Assembly: GCA_017619335.1 (NCBI GenBank)
Contig: JAFZSP010000045.1
Coordinates: 1 to 42,828, forward strand
DNA: 42,828 bases
DNA from: Bacteroidaceae bacterium
Lineage (GTDB): Bacteria > Bacteroidota > Bacteroidia > Bacteroidales > Bacteroidaceae
Direction of reading: 5' to 3'
A program made the position numbers and the translations under genes. The notes under the pieces were generated by a model. The model searched no databases. It was given only the letters and a program-made list of their open reading frames with translations, and was not told the origin of the DNA. Below, one piece after another: positions 7,765 to 15,877 of this stretch (positions are counted from its first letter, which is position 1; every line of letters starts with the position of its first letter).

Positions 7765-9327
7765 TCAGCGGCTGGACAGCTTTTTGTCATATTTCTCCCA
7801 GAGTTTCTTCTTCACTGCCAGTTCCTTCTGTCTGGCGGTACTTTCGCGTGCTGCCTTTTCAGCAGCTGCCTCATCCTCTGGAGAGGCGTAGGCATGGCGG
7901 AAACCCTGTTGTTCGTTCCATCCGCCACGGGTAAAGTCGGGGAAAGAGACCGCAGCGCAGCCGTTGTCCATGCTGAGGGCACCCAACTCGGCCAGGGCAC
8001 ACCATTCGGCCAAATCATAGACATCGATATCCAAGGGAAGTCCGTTCTGCAGACAATACACCAGGCGGGCATCCATCGTATAGTCCATTCCGCCATGACC
8101 GAACTCACGTCCCAGCTCGCCGAACTTCTTCAGGATGGGATGGTAGTATTGTTTCATCAGGGCATCATATTCCTCCTTTGGTAGGAAATCATGTCCGGAT
8201 ATCTTGCCAGCCATCTCGGCAAGCCCCATATCGCTGGCGCTCTTCTTGCTGATATAAATCTTAGGATCAGGGTATTTGGTGCAGTAGCCCTTCATACCCG
8301 TCAGCTTGTACAAGCGGTCATAGGGTTGGGGGCTCATCACGTTGTGCTGAATTTCTATCACCTTACCCTTCTCGGTACGCATGAGCGTGGTGGTGTGGTC
8401 ACCATTACGGAAGTCGTCACATTCCTTGCCGGTAACATCCTTATACCCTTCACGTCCACAGAAGCTCTCGGTATCCATCGCGATAAGGGTCTTGATGCGG
8501 TCGCCACGATGAATGTTCATAACCTGTGCAACGGGACCAAGGCCGTGAGTAGAATAGATATCGCCTCGGTTTTCCTTATTGTATTTCAAACGCCAATGAA
8601 GGTTTTCCGGGTCAGAACCGTCAGGATTATGCCAGTATCCCTTCCAGATGTTTGCCTCGTTCAGCGTATGGATGTAGGCACCTTCAGCTCGGATAATCTC
8701 ACCAAAGAGACCGTGCTGTGCCATGTTCAGGGCACACATCTCGTAATAGTCATAGCAGCAGTTCTCCAGCATCATACAATGCAGACGGTTCTTCTCACTC
8801 AGGTCAATGAGTTCCCAGCACTGTTCCAGGTTCATAGCACTCGGCACCTCGATAGCTGTATGTTTGCCGTTTTCCAATGCACACTTGGCTATGGGGAAAT
8901 GATGGTCCCAGTCCGTAACCACGTATATAAGGTCAATATCATTACGCTTACACATCTCAACGTATCCCGTACTCCCGCTATAGATGTCGGCTGGGGGCAG
9001 ACCTGCTTCCCTAAGGTATTTCTGAGCATCTCTGGCACGTTCCTCTTGATAGTCGCAGAGGGCAACAATCTGCACTCCCGGTATGTGGCAGTACCTTTTC
9101 ACTGCCCAAGGGCCGCGGCTGCCAAGGCCAGCAAATCCCACTCTCACGGTCTCCAGCTTGGGAGCGGTCAGTCCCAAGGCTGACTGTTGACCGGCAGGAC
9201 GTGTAGGGGTGTCAATGACGATGGTTCCTTTGTCCCAATGCCATTTTGTACTTGGGCTTAAACTCTGAGCACAGATAAATGTGCTTACGGCAAGCAGTGC
9301 AATGCCTAAGATGTGTCTTGTTTTCAT
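7765..9327 (-). CDS. Exported Gfo/Idh/MocA oxidoreductase, GH109-like
   Basis: This is an NAD(P)-dependent sugar oxidoreductase fold; its closest recognisable relatives are GH109 alpha-N-acetylgalactosaminidases, which use NAD in hydrolysis. Visible: a signal peptide (about 1-20), the Rossmann motif GFAGLGSRG (64-72), the acidic end of strand 2 (ALCDYQEERA), EVPSAM near residue 150, and LENCCYDYYEM followed by the GAYIHTL and YSTHGLGPVAQ regions typical of GH109. Having a signal peptide on an NAD-dependent enzyme is normal for this family in Bacteroidetes. It starts 11 bp after the YjbR gene, so they are probably cotranscribed. Activity on GalNAc glycans is inferred from the family and has not been shown for this protein. 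Confidence 0.85.
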   Translation of the reverse strand: MKTRHILGIALLAVSTFICAQSLSPSTKWHWDKGTIVIDTPTRPAGQQSALGLTAPKLETVRVGFAGLGSRGPWAVKRYCHIPGVQIVALCDYQEERARDAQKYLREAGLPPADIYSGSTGYVEMCKRNDIDLIYVVTDWDHHFPIAKCALENGKHTAIEVPSAMNLEQCWELIDLSEKNRLHCMMLENCCYDYYEMCALNMAQHGLFGEIIRAEGAYIHTLNEANIWKGYWHNPDGSDPENLHWRLKYNKENRGDIYSTHGLGPVAQVMNIHRGDRIKTLIAMDTESFCGREGYKDVTGKECDDFRNGDHTTTLMRTEKGKVIEIQHNVMSPQPYDRLYKLTGMKGYCTKYPDPKIYISKKSASDMGLAEMAGKISGHDFLPKEEYDALMKQYYHPILKKFGELGREFGHGGMDYTMDARLVYCLQNGLPLDIDVYDLAEWCALAELGALSMDNGCAAVSFPDFTRGGWNEQQGFRHAYASPEDEAAAEKAARESTARQKELAVKKKLWEKYDKKLSSR

Positions 9328-9338
9328 ATCTTTTGGGG

Positions 9339-9707
9339 TTATTTATACTTTTGTCGTACAATCTTCGGGAGCTTCGAAGCTACGAGGTGGTATGACTCTC
9401 TGATCCAATCCTTGACCAGTGAGTCTTCCAGCCGCTCGTAATACACGTCGCTCCAATGCTTCTTGTTCCAATGCCAGGCGGGTGTCACAGCAGCGCATTT
9501 CTCCCTGAGTTCCTCGTTCCTTTCCGGTGCCAGTTTCAAGGCGAGTCTTGGGTCTGAATCTTGCATGTCATGCTCGCCACCACCTAACCATAGGCAAACA
9601 AAAATCTTTCCTTCCAGGCGGAAGTTGAGAATGTCATCTCCAAATGCCTGGTCTTCAGTTACGCCAGGGAGAGACAATGTGTATTCTCGCACTTGTTCTA
9701 TATTCAT
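9339..9707 (-). CDS. MmcQ/YjbR family protein
   Basis: A small cytoplasmic protein of the MmcQ/YjbR family with the CyaY-like double-stranded-DNA-binding fold. The start MNIEQVREYTLSLPGVTEDQAFGDD and the motif WHWNKKHWSDVY are typical. I chose the ATG at 9707 (MNIEQ) rather than the longer frame from 9752, because family members begin close to this motif. The extension (MHRFNIFGNFVKRNN) is also AT-rich upstream DNA. The length of 122 residues is normal. It is the first gene of a leftward run ending at the GH27 gene. The cellular role of the family is poorly known. Confidence 0.88.
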   Translation of the reverse strand: MNIEQVREYTLSLPGVTEDQAFGDDILNFRLEGKIFVCLWLGGGEHDMQDSDPRLALKLAPERNEELREKCAAVTPAWHWNKKHWSDVYYERLEDSLVKDWIRESYHLVASKLPKIVRQKYK

Positions 9708-9749
9708 GTTATTCCTTTTTACGAAATTACCAAAAATATTAAATCGGTG

Positions 9750-9757
9750 CAAAAATA
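9750..9757 (-). promoter_or_regulatory. Possible -7 box for the yjbR-led run
   Basis: On the minus strand the sequence reads TATTTTTG, fitting TAnnTTTG. It would give a leader of about 35 nt. No clear TTG lies 19-20 nt upstream, so the call is weak. Confidence 0.35.
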
Positions 9758-10031
9758 CGCATTAATTTCCAATTACCGGCTCACTATGAGCATAAAAAAG
9801 CAAAAATCGCACTTTTTTAAACCGATTTTGCCTCCTTATACCATAAATAAGTTGATTTGCCCATGTAAGTATGAGAGCAAAACTTGTTTTCACAATGTTT
9901 GCCTCTACGCCAAGACCGCGCGGTCTCCGCTTAATAACCGTTGCTGGAGCTTCAGACACCATTATCTCGGACTCCAAATACTAATTTTTTTCTCTTTTTG
10001 TCCTCTTAGCCTCACTTTTTTCCTCTTTTTC
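9758..10031. other. Intergenic region, T-rich, no supported gene
   Basis: About 270 bases between the YjbR gene and the toxin-antitoxin promoter. The right part is strongly T-rich (repeated CTTTTT-like words at 9985-10031). A 71-codon frame on the minus strand (9762-9977) has no promoter or recognisable motif, and I do not call it. Confidence 0.5.
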
Positions 10032-10062
10032 TTTGTCAGTTCCCGCATTATTCCTACTTTTG
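10032..10062 (+). promoter_or_regulatory. Promoter of the mntA-hepT pair
   Basis: TTTG at 10032-10035, 19 nt, then TACTTTTG at 10055-10062, matching the Bacteroidetes primary-sigma consensus. Transcription would start only a few bases before the ATG at 10072, so the mRNA would be nearly leaderless. Confidence 0.7.
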
Positions 10063-10071
10063 TGGCGAAAA

Positions 10072-10365
10072 ATGTTAGATAAGACGCAAACAATAGAGAA
10101 ATTACGTAGTACCCGCCAGTATCTTGGTGAGCACTATGGTGTACACTCCATGATGCTCTTCGGCTCTCTTGCCAAAGGACTGCAGCATGAGGGAAGCGAT
10201 GTTGATGTGTGCGTGGAAATGGTGCCCAACCTGTTCAACCGTGCAGGAGTAAAGGTGTATCTGGAAGAGCTGTTGGGGTGTCATGTCGATGTCGTTCGCA
10301 TGAGAGAGAATATGAACCCAGTCTTTAAACAACAAATCCAAAAGTATGGAATTCGAGTCTATTGA
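10072..10365 (+). CDS. mntA: MntA-like nucleotidyltransferase antitoxin
   Basis: This is a minimal nucleotidyltransferase (MNT) of the DNA-polymerase-beta fold. In characterised type VII toxin-antitoxin pairs such proteins transfer AMP to a tyrosine of the HEPN toxin and so neutralise it. The signature GSx10DxD is intact: Gly31-Ser32, then Asp43 and Asp45, with a third acidic residue at Asp73 (HVDVV). The length of 97 residues is normal. I chose the ATG at 10072 (MLDKTQTIEKL) because the longer frame from 10033 overlaps the promoter. The 3' end overlaps the hepT start by 20 bp, so translation is coupled. Confidence 0.88.
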   Translation: MLDKTQTIEKLRSTRQYLGEHYGVHSMMLFGSLAKGLQHEGSDVDVCVEMVPNLFNRAGVKVYLEELLGCHVDVVRMRENMNPVFKQQIQKYGIRVY

Positions 10366-10741
10366 GCAGATGCAGATGGTCTATGAGACTTTGAAGAACA
10401 TAGACATAGCGATTACGCGCCTTCAAGAACGGACGGTACAGATTCACACCGTAGATGATTTCCTTCTATCACCATTTGGAATGGAGAAACTCGATGCGGC
10501 CTGTATGGTTATCATCGCTTTGGGTGAAGCAGTAAAGACTCTCGACAAGCTTACCGGAAAGCAGCTTCTGCCTACTTATCCCACTATCGATTGGAAAAAA
10601 GTCATGGGGGCACGTGACATAATGGCTCATCACTATTTTGAAGTGGATGCAGATGAAGTCTTCAGTATCATTAAGAATGACTTGGAGCCTCTCAAACAAG
10701 CCATTGATTATTTCAAGAAGCAACTATTTACAGAACAATAA
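10346..10741 (+). CDS. hepT: HepT-like HEPN ribonuclease toxin
   Basis: An all-alpha HEPN-domain protein of the HepT (DUF86) family; characterised members are RNases. The active-site motif Rx4HxY is intact: Arg90, His95 and Tyr97 in ARDIMAHHYF. Tyr97 matches the residue AMPylated by MntA in characterised pairs. The length of 131 residues is typical. The gene overlaps mntA by 20 bp, and its stop codon is followed directly by a heptanucleotide tract. The pair is next to a BspA-like gene and a primase cassette, an accessory setting. All key residues are present, so both proteins are probably active. Confidence 0.88.
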   Translation: MEFESIEQMQMVYETLKNIDIAITRLQERTVQIHTVDDFLLSPFGMEKLDAACMVIIALGEAVKTLDKLTGKQLLPTYPTIDWKKVMGARDIMAHHYFEVDADEVFSIIKNDLEPLKQAIDYFKKQLFTEQ

Positions 10742-10742
10742 A

Positions 10743-10777
10743 CCATTCACCATTAATCATTAACCATTAACCATTTT
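10743..10777 (+). repeat. Heptanucleotide tract after hepT (CCATTAA type)
   Basis: Five units: CCATTCA, CCATTAA, TCATTAA, CCATTAA, CCATTTT. It begins one base after the hepT stop codon. Confidence 0.8.
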
Positions 10778-10904
10778 CCGCCTATGGGCTAAGATAAAAA
10801 AAGGACATAAAGGATTTGAACGTCCACTTTTGATTCTTGTTTCTGACAATTGGGGAATTGAAAGAAATAATGCAAGAACTGAAGTAGATAGTTCACGCTG
10901 ATGG

Positions 10905-10991
10905 CGTGGACATTTACTCGTTTAAGCATTATAGGTTTTTCCCCAATACCTCAGAAACGTAGACGAAGTAAATTGTCCACGTTTTCTTTTT
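10905..10991 (+). terminator. Possible terminator or attenuator between hepT and the BspA-like gene
   Basis: CGTGGACATTTACT (10905-10918) pairs with AGTAAATTGTCCACG (10967-10981) with one bulged base, and TTTTCTTTTTTG follows. The 48-nt loop is long for an intrinsic terminator. A third copy of the GTCCAC word lies at 10822-10827. This is the only structure seen in the 296-bp gap besides the heptanucleotide tract. Confidence 0.4.
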
Positions 10992-11037
10992 TGTGTGTAT
11001 AATCAACGTATTACTAACAACTAAATTTCAATCAATT

Positions 11038-13146
11038 ATGAAGAAACAATTACTTCTTCTACTTATGGCCCTGCTACCTAAGGTGGTCAATGCGTATGAT
11101 GTTCAAATAGATGGAATCTTTTATGATATTGACAAAGAAACAAGAACTGCAACCGTAACTTATTCAGAAAAAAGAGATGGATGCTTTTATTCATATTATT
11201 CTGGGGCAATCGTTATTCCAAGTGAAATTATACATGATGATATTAAATATAGTGTGACCTGTATTGGTCGTTATGCTTTTGTTGGTTGTAGTGATTTAAC
11301 CTCCGTTGAAATTCCTCAAAGTGTAACCAAAATAGGTGATTATGCATTTCCTAATTGCAGTGGTCTGACCTCCATTACAATTCCAAAAGATGTGAGCACT
11401 CTGGGAGAGAACGCTTTTTATAATTGTAACAATTTGATTGCTGTTCACATATCAGACCTTTCTTCGTGGTGCAAAATATCATTTTCAAATATTGATTCCA
11501 ATCCACTTTTCTACGCTCATCATCTATTTTTGAATGGTGAAGAAATAAAGGAATTAGTTATCCCGAATAGTATAGCCAACATTGGTAATTGTTCTTTCGT
11601 TGGATGTAGCGGCTTGACATCCATTGAAATACCCAATGGCGTGTCAAGAATTGGGCATTCTGGCTTCTATGGTTGCAGCAACATAACATCAATCAAAATC
11701 CCCAATAGCGTAACAAGCATCGGCGAGTGGGCTTTTAGGAACTGTGAAAAACTTGCCACTATTTCCATGGGAGAAAATATAAAAAAGATGGGGGCTTATG
11801 TTTTTGAAAATACAGCATGGTTTGACAACCATGCAGATGGAATTGTATACTTAGGTCATGTCCTTTATAAATATAAAGGAACAATGCCTCAAGATTCAAG
11901 AATAGAAATTGAAGACGGAACCAAATGTATTGCAGAATTTGCATTTGATAATTGTACAGGTTTAAAATCTCTTGTCATTCCAAGTAGTGTTTCTCATATT
12001 GGTTTTAATGCTTTTCTTCTCTGTAAAAATCTGATGTCTATCTATATTAGCGATTTAAATGCATGGAATAATATCACATTTGAAAAAGCAGTGGAAGAAA
12101 ACTATTATTCACCATCTGGATTCAATTACGCATACCACTTGTACATAGGAGATAAAGAAATTACCGAAATCAAAATAACTGAAGGAAAAACAGAAATTGA
12201 GGATTACAGATATGCTGGTTGGGCTGGCTTAAAGACCATTTCGATTCCAAATAGTATTGTCTCCATAGGTTATGGATCGTTTGCCAATTGTATAAACTTA
12301 ACAGCCATTGAGATTCCTAATAGTGTTACAATCATAAAAGATTATACTTTTAGTGGCTGTGGCAGTTTGTCTTCCCTTGTGTTTCCAGAAGGCATAACAG
12401 TAATTGGAGGTGGTGCTTTAGCGGGCTGCAATGGATTGAAGAGTATTGAGCTTCCCAATTCTCTGACAAGTATGCCAAGTGCCTTTGTTCAGATCTATGG
12501 TAATGATTATTCTTCCCTAACGACAGTATCGTCTCATATGGTTTCTCCTTTCCTCATAGACAGCAAAACTTTTCCCTCACATTTGAAGGACTCGGGTACA
12601 CTGTACATTCCATCAGGAACACGAAATAAGTATATAGAAAAGGGCTGGACTCTGTACTTTGCTAATGTAATTGAAATGGAAGATGGTGAACCAATTTGGC
12701 TGTCAATAGTTGATGCAGCACAGGGAAAGACTATGCTGAAATGCAAGCGTGGCGAAGCATACACCCTTCGATTTGAGGCTGTTGATGGATGGAAGGTACA
12801 TTCTGTTACTTATCGTGGAGCAGATGTGACCAGCTGGCTTACAGCTGATAACGAATTCACAACCCCGGCTATGGCAGAAAGTGCAGAACTGTATGTGGCA
12901 TACGAGCAGGAGGGTTCAGATGTGAAGTCGACCAGAATGGCTGCAGTCCGTGTTTTTGCCAGTGGTGGTGATATCGTTGTCAGCGGTGCTCCTGCTGGTA
13001 CACCAATTAGTGTCTTTGACCTCAGTGGAAGACTCATCACTTCAGAAACAGCCAACGAGGGTGAGACGCGGATAAGTGTCAATGCAGGCGGTGAGGCAGT
13101 CATTGTGAAGGTGGGAGAACGGAGCGTGAAAGTAATGGTGAAATAA
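11038..13146 (+). CDS. BspA-like leucine-rich-repeat surface protein
   Basis: The protein is probably exported and displayed on the surface or secreted. The start at 11038 gives a proper signal peptide (MKKQLLLLLMALLPKVVNA); the longer frame from 10993 does not. Residues about 60-520 hold many LRR_5/BspA-type repeats of the form CxxLTSIxIPNSVTxIGxxAFxNC. A module with a TYRGADVTSWL motif follows (about 570-630), then a C-terminal region ISVFDLSGRLITSE...VKVMVK that resembles a type IX secretion sorting domain. BspA proteins of oral and gut Bacteroidales bind host proteins and other bacteria, but this one's ligand is unknown. The gene is clearly richer in A and T than the enzyme genes around it, which suggests horizontal acquisition or relaxed composition. 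Confidence 0.88.
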   Translation: MKKQLLLLLMALLPKVVNAYDVQIDGIFYDIDKETRTATVTYSEKRDGCFYSYYSGAIVIPSEIIHDDIKYSVTCIGRYAFVGCSDLTSVEIPQSVTKIGDYAFPNCSGLTSITIPKDVSTLGENAFYNCNNLIAVHISDLSSWCKISFSNIDSNPLFYAHHLFLNGEEIKELVIPNSIANIGNCSFVGCSGLTSIEIPNGVSRIGHSGFYGCSNITSIKIPNSVTSIGEWAFRNCEKLATISMGENIKKMGAYVFENTAWFDNHADGIVYLGHVLYKYKGTMPQDSRIEIEDGTKCIAEFAFDNCTGLKSLVIPSSVSHIGFNAFLLCKNLMSIYISDLNAWNNITFEKAVEENYYSPSGFNYAYHLYIGDKEITEIKITEGKTEIEDYRYAGWAGLKTISIPNSIVSIGYGSFANCINLTAIEIPNSVTIIKDYTFSGCGSLSSLVFPEGITVIGGGALAGCNGLKSIELPNSLTSMPSAFVQIYGNDYSSLTTVSSHMVSPFLIDSKTFPSHLKDSGTLYIPSGTRNKYIEKGWTLYFANVIEMEDGEPIWLSIVDAAQGKTMLKCKRGEAYTLRFEAVDGWKVHSVTYRGADVTSWLTADNEFTTPAMAESAELYVAYEQEGSDVKSTRMAAVRVFASGGDIVVSGAPAGTPISVFDLSGRLITSETANEGETRISVNAGGEAVIVKVGERSVKVMVK

Positions 13147-13172
13147 AGAGGACTCCATACATTATTATGTAT

Positions 13173-13203
13173 AACCGCAGGACGCTTGTCTTGCGGTTTT
13201 TTC
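13173..13203 (+). terminator. Intrinsic terminator of the BspA-like gene
   Basis: AACCGCAGGAC and GTCTTGCGGTT form a stem around GCTT with one mismatch, followed by a T run. It lies 27 bp after the stop codon. Confidence 0.85.
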
Positions 13204-13205
13204 TG

Positions 13206-13226
13206 GTATGCTCGGCATGAGCATAC
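13206..13226. repeat. Perfect hairpin between the two terminators
   Basis: GTATGCTC and GAGCATAC form a perfect 8-bp stem around GGCAT. It is not followed by a T run on either strand. Confidence 0.7.
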
Positions 13227-13232
13227 TGAAAA

Positions 13233-13260
13233 AGGAGGAAACGTATTTCATTTTCCTCCT
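13233..13260 (-). terminator. Intrinsic terminator of the primase operon
   Basis: AGGAGGAAA and TTTCCTCCT form a perfect 9-bp stem with a 10-nt loop. On the minus strand it is followed by TTTTTC, as expected for transcription arriving from the primase gene that ends at 13319. Confidence 0.75.
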
Positions 13261-13318
13261 ACTCGATTGATAGGTCTTGCCACTATGTTATTATCATGCT
13301 GTTAGATAGGAGCTTGTT

Positions 13319-14332
13319 TTAACAGTTCTTATCTATTGCGCCTGCAGCCCATGCTTGTCCGAAATCCTTGAACCCTTCGGGGAGTTCGTGGCGGCGGAGG
13401 GCGGGGCAGAGTTTCAGGAGGCGGTTGTATAGTTCTCTGCCTGGGTCATCGTTGTCGGGATAGATGTGGAGGCGGAGGCGATTGGCCTGTCGGGCGATGA
13501 AGTCGGCGGCTTCGGGGGTGAGGCTGGTGGCTGAGGCGAGTGCGAGGGCGGGACGTCCGGAGGTGAGTAGTGCCAGTGCATCGCTCACGCCTTCACAGAG
13601 CCAGAGGTCTGCGCCGTCGGGGAGTGTGAGGGCATCGCGTGGGTTCCAGAGTGAGGTGCGACTGCCGGGCGGGAAGTGGAAGCGCTGCTGGCCTTCCGCG
13701 GGGTGTTGGAGGCGCGCCTGGAGGTTGATGAGGATGTCGTTCTCATCGCGGTATGGGAAGAGCAGTGCGGGTGCAGAGAACTTGGGTGTGTAGGGGTTGC
13801 CCTGGCTGCTGATGCGTTTTCCGCGCTGGGTTGCCACGGGTTGGTCTATGCTCACAATGCCCTTGGCATCGATAAGGTTGGGGTCGATGCGTCGCTCATT
13901 AAGGAAGTCCTTGGCCCACTGCGAGAGACAGCTGTAGTATTCTCTTGGTGAGACGAGCAAGTGCAGCCATTTGATGTCCAGTTGCTCCGTTTCCTCCTTC
14001 TTCTCTGGAACAACTGCGGGTCTCGTGGTGTTTGTGAGTAGAAGGGCATGGGTGCCGAGCAGCCACGCTACGGCGTCCATGTAGCTGCAGCCGCGAACGA
14101 GGCGAACGAGGTCGATGTTGTTTCCTCCGCAGCCGCAGGAGAAGCACTTGAAGCGGTTCTTCTTCACATTCACCTTGCAGGATGGGTGACAGTCCTCGTG
14201 CTGCGGGTTGGGGCAGCGGCACTCGCGCCACTTGCCACGAGTGCCCAGTTCTATGCCCAAATCCCTGCAAACCTTCGTCATGTCCTTGTCTATTGCGCGC
14301 TGGCGAAGGCTGTTGTATTCATACTCATTCAT
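13319..14332 (-). CDS. CHC2 zinc-finger / Toprim primase-like protein
   Basis: This is a DnaG-type primase module lacking a helicase-interaction domain. The CHC2 zinc ribbon is visible with Cys40, His45, Cys63 and Cys66 (CRCPNPQH and FKCFSCG), followed by GNNIDLVRLVRG. The Toprim domain keeps the catalytic Glu247 (LCEGVSDAL) and the DxD at 293-295 (YPDNDDPG). At 337 residues it is much shorter than chromosomal DnaG (about 600 or more) and resembles primases of mobile elements and phages. Its start overlaps the stop of the upstream gene by 4 bp (ATGA), so the two are translationally coupled. It is last in its operon. Confidence 0.88.
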   Translation of the reverse strand: MNEYEYNSLRQRAIDKDMTKVCRDLGIELGTRGKWRECRCPNPQHEDCHPSCKVNVKKNRFKCFSCGCGGNNIDLVRLVRGCSYMDAVAWLLGTHALLLTNTTRPAVVPEKKEETEQLDIKWLHLLVSPREYYSCLSQWAKDFLNERRIDPNLIDAKGIVSIDQPVATQRGKRISSQGNPYTPKFSAPALLFPYRDENDILINLQARLQHPAEGQQRFHFPPGSRTSLWNPRDALTLPDGADLWLCEGVSDALALLTSGRPALALASATSLTPEAADFIARQANRLRLHIYPDNDDPGRELYNRLLKLCPALRRHELPEGFKDFGQAWAAGAIDKNC

Positions 14333-15807
14333 GCTGCGCCTCCTTTCTTGTTACGAGCACCGCGAACAACCTTGCCTTTCTCTGTTTTGGTGAACATCTT
14401 CACCTCATCCTCGATTCTCATCGTAATCCAGCCCTTCTTCTTCCACGTGCTAAGGAACTCCGTGGTGCGTTTGGTGCCGCCGCGTTCTGCCACGAGTTGG
14501 TCAATGAAGTCGTAGCTGAACTCATCGGGGCAGCTATCGAAGAGGCTTGGTTGGATGGTGTTCTTGTCGTTCTCGGCTTCGGCCTTGATGGCCTCGTAGG
14601 TGGCTCCGTACTCGGCGAGCATGGTATCGAGGATGTAGTTGGCCATGTAGTTGTAGATTTGTCGGCACAGCTTCTGCCAGTTGGCGGGGCGGTTCTCGTC
14701 GAGCTGGTAGAGGTAGGCGACGAGGCCTGTGAAGCGGAATGCCGAGACGCTGCTGCGGCGATAGCACACGCGCAGTGCGCGGCTGCCGGTCTTGCTGAAT
14801 TCTTCCTTTCGCTGGTCGCACCATTTACGGACATCGTGGTCGAGCCAGCTGAGGTCAATGTACTCTTCTTCTGCCAGGTGCTCTTCCTCGCCCTGCTCTG
14901 TCTGCACCTTGACGTAGGTCTTGCCGAGCAGTGTGTCCAGAACATTGTCCACGGACTTTTGCTCTGCGGGTGTCAGGAGTCGGAACATGGGTGCATCGTC
15001 CTCGTCGGGAACGTGCACTACGATGGTGCGGGTCATGGAGCCTGCCTCTATCTCGGCGCGGGTCATGTAGCGCTTCATGGTCTCCGGCGTGCCGAAGAAG
15101 ATGATGACCACGCGGAAATCGACATCTGCAGAGAGCGAGGTTGCATAGTCCTGGTCGGTGGTGCTGCCGTAGTCGTAGCCTTGGCGGAAGACCACGCGGT
15201 TGTTGCCGAACTCGCGTTTGTTGGAGTCTATGGCCAGCGCTATCTCATCGGTGTACATCAGGTGGGTCAGCGTGTCGCCGTACTTGCGGTCGATGTCGTT
15301 CACACGTTTGAGAAGCTCTGTTCGGGAGACCACGGGCGAGAGTTTGATCTTTGTAATGCGCGGGCGCGTTGGTTTGTTGTCAGGGTGCCGCTGGCATACC
15401 TCGTCGTAGTCTTGCTCTGCCCATAGTTCATCCTTGTCGCGCTTGAAGATTTTGTCCATGAGCATCTTGATGACGCCGGCGATTTTGGTTTTGTTGCCAC
15501 TTTGCTCGGCCATGAACAGGGCTTGCAGCAGGGCAGCGTGGGGAACCAAGTCGTAGCAGTACTTCATGCGTAGCCGCGGTGCATAGACGCAGAGCGAAAG
15601 CACCGAAGCCACAGCGGTGGCAAACTGATAGCTCGTGGGAGCAGTCATGATGGGTTCTCGGAGTCCTGCGGGCCACAGAAAGGCGGGCGGCATACTGAGA
15701 CCGTCGCTGTGGTGGAACAGGGGAGAATCCTTACGGGGGTTGATGAACTCGGGAGCCTTGATGCACGCCTGGCGTGTCTTGGCGGAGGTGATAATTTTCT
15801 GTGTCAT
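14329..15807 (-). CDS. Large partner of the primase, possibly DUF3987-like ATPase
   Basis: I do not recognise this with certainty. Position and length fit the DUF3987-type proteins that accompany small primases in Bacteroidales. A helix-loop region PHAALLQALFMAEQSGNKTKIAGVIKML (about residues 87-114) sits where those proteins carry a P-loop. Here it reads AEQSGNKT, with Asn in place of the usual Gly before Lys-Thr. The VDFRVVIIFFGTPE strand could be the Walker B/sensor region. The C-terminal 100 residues look like a winged-helix (TTEFLSTWKKKGWITMRIEDEVKMF). It starts 17 nt after a predicted transcription start, downstream of a cluster of direct repeats. Helicase or loader function for the primase is an inference. 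Confidence 0.5.
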   Translation of the reverse strand: MTQKIITSAKTRQACIKAPEFINPRKDSPLFHHSDGLSMPPAFLWPAGLREPIMTAPTSYQFATAVASVLSLCVYAPRLRMKYCYDLVPHAALLQALFMAEQSGNKTKIAGVIKMLMDKIFKRDKDELWAEQDYDEVCQRHPDNKPTRPRITKIKLSPVVSRTELLKRVNDIDRKYGDTLTHLMYTDEIALAIDSNKREFGNNRVVFRQGYDYGSTTDQDYATSLSADVDFRVVIIFFGTPETMKRYMTRAEIEAGSMTRTIVVHVPDEDDAPMFRLLTPAEQKSVDNVLDTLLGKTYVKVQTEQGEEEHLAEEEYIDLSWLDHDVRKWCDQRKEEFSKTGSRALRVCYRRSSVSAFRFTGLVAYLYQLDENRPANWQKLCRQIYNYMANYILDTMLAEYGATYEAIKAEAENDKNTIQPSLFDSCPDEFSYDFIDQLVAERGGTKRTTEFLSTWKKKGWITMRIEDEVKMFTKTEKGKVVRGARNKKGGAA

Positions 15808-15830
15808 AGTAAAAAACTATTTAAACGACA

Positions 15831-15861
15831 CAAAATTACTCATTTTCGCCGTAGCAGTCAA
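15831..15861 (-). promoter_or_regulatory. Promoter of the primase operon
   Basis: On the minus strand: TTG (15859-15861), 20 nt, then TAATTTTG (15831-15838). It predicts a leader of about 17 nt before the ATG at 15807. Confidence 0.7.
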
Positions 15862-15877
15862 GGACAAGCGCTTTCAG

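Noticed and set aside
9762..9977. 71-codon frame on the minus strand in the gap before mntA
   Set aside because: Basic peptide without signal, motif or promoter; not enough evidence for a gene.
14182..15426. 414-codon open frame on the plus strand
   Set aside because: It is antisense to the primase partner and the primase. Its hydrophobic, Val/Leu-rich translation is typical of mirror frames in GC-rich coding DNA, and the minus strand has the promoter, coupling and domain signatures.
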